Assembly (NCBI GenBank): GCA_020852035.1
Contig: JADZBR010000317.1
Span: 1 to 5,118, forward strand
Direction of reading: 5' to 3'
DNA: 5,118 bases
Origin: Caulobacteraceae bacterium
Lineage (GTDB): Bacteria; Pseudomonadota; Alphaproteobacteria; Caulobacterales; Caulobacteraceae
Below, in pieces: positions 4,806 to 5,118 of this stretch. The notes below the pieces were generated by a model. It did no database searches. It had not been told where the DNA came from and saw nothing but the letters and a program-made list of their open reading frames with translations. Numbering within the stretch: position 1 is the first letter of the stretch; the number at the start of each line of letters is the position of its first letter. Both the position numbers and the translations under genes were made by a program.

Positions 4806-5118
4806 TCAACGGCATTGCACGCGCTCGGAGGTTCCCCAGAACTCGCGGGCGGGCGCCCAGCCGGAGCGTCCGGAAGCCCTGACCTTGCACCAGCCGCCCT
4901 CGCAGCGGACCAGCTGGGCCACCGCGCGGCCGGCCATGCGGGCGGTGACAGCCGAGGCCGTGGTGGGGTCCGAGCGAAGGGCCAGCGGGGCGGCCTGCTG
5001 GCGCAGCACGGTGCGCCGGCCGTCGGTGGTGCGCCGGTGAACCCAGGCGATGGAGCCGTCCGGGTCGCAGATGCGCCGCCACTCGGTGGTCTCGGCCACC
5101 ACCTGCACCGGCAGGCCC
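4806..5118 (-). CDS. Bacterial SH3-domain protein, C-terminal part only
   Basis: The frame is open at the right edge (codons for GLPVQVVAETTEW at 5117 downward) and ends with TGA at 4808-4806, giving about 103 visible residues. Two SH3-like units are recognisable. The first is LPVQVVAETTEWRRICDPDG followed by IAWVHRR; the second runs from PLALRSDP through WCKVRASGRSGWAPAREFWG, with the W-x-x-V...G-W pattern typical of SH3_4/SH3b repeats. A GTG at 5108 could be read as a start, but the residues before it (GLP) continue the first domain, so the true start lies outside. Such alphaproteobacterial proteins are usually exported and thought to bind cell wall or other ligands; the signal peptide would be beyond the edge. 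It lies just before fabA on the same strand, with no obvious functional link to it. Confidence 0.82.
   Translation of the reverse strand, partial: GLPVQVVAETTEWRRICDPDGSIAWVHRRTTDGRRTVLRQQAAPLALRSDPTTASAVTARMAGRAVAQLVRCEGGWCKVRASGRSGWAPAREFWGTSERVQCR

Noticed and set aside
4783..4809. Possible fabA promoter on minus strand (TTGAGG and TGCTAG)
   Set aside because: The spacer is only 15 bp and the -10 is poor; the -35 would overlap the stop codon of the SH3 gene. Not good enough to annotate.

Overview
The window looks like the chromosome of a GC-rich alphaproteobacterium, most likely of the order Caulobacterales (Caulobacter/Phenylobacterium type). This is inferred from three things: the very high GC with strong G/C third-position codon bias, the linked fabA-fabB pair with alphaproteobacterial sequence character, and an intergenic inverted repeat of a kind scattered widely through alphaproteobacterial genomes. 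No database search was possible, so genus and species are not claimed.

Layout from left to right. (a) 1-904 carries two minus-strand genes: an exported protein with an NTF2-like (DUF4440/SnoaL-type) domain that runs off the left edge, and before it a 61-residue zinc-ribbon-type protein. (b) 905-1570 is about 660 bp with no credible gene. It holds an inverted repeat ahead of the zinc-ribbon gene, a 104-bp two-armed palindromic repeat, a potentially foldable segment, and the control region of the next operon. (c) 1571-2990 (plus strand) is a nickel/cobalt resistance operon: rcnA, a membrane efflux protein with a 12-histidine run and an extra beta-rich domain in its central loop, then rcnR, a CsoR/RcnR-family repressor, 10 bp downstream. 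A 19-bp G/C-tract palindrome just before the rcnA start is the obvious operator. (d) 3000-4737 (minus strand) is fabA-fabB, the anaerobic-type unsaturated fatty acid pathway. It converges on rcnR with only 9 bp between stop codons. (e) 4806-5118 (minus) is the C-terminal part of a bacterial SH3-domain protein cut by the right edge.

How the genes work together: RcnR should hold rcnA-rcnR off until Ni or Co binds it, and RcnA then exports the metal. FabA makes the cis-3 double bond at C10 and FabB elongates it. The two systems are functionally separate.

The points most worth a second look are: the RcnR-like repressor contains no cysteine at all, although the metal-binding Cys is a hallmark of the family; the octamer GGGGATAG recurs four times, plus a fifth heptamer copy, in the 320 bp before rcnA; and every mismatch between the arms of the palindromic repeat is a compensatory change preserving a small hairpin. 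I saw no strong evidence for a wholly new system.
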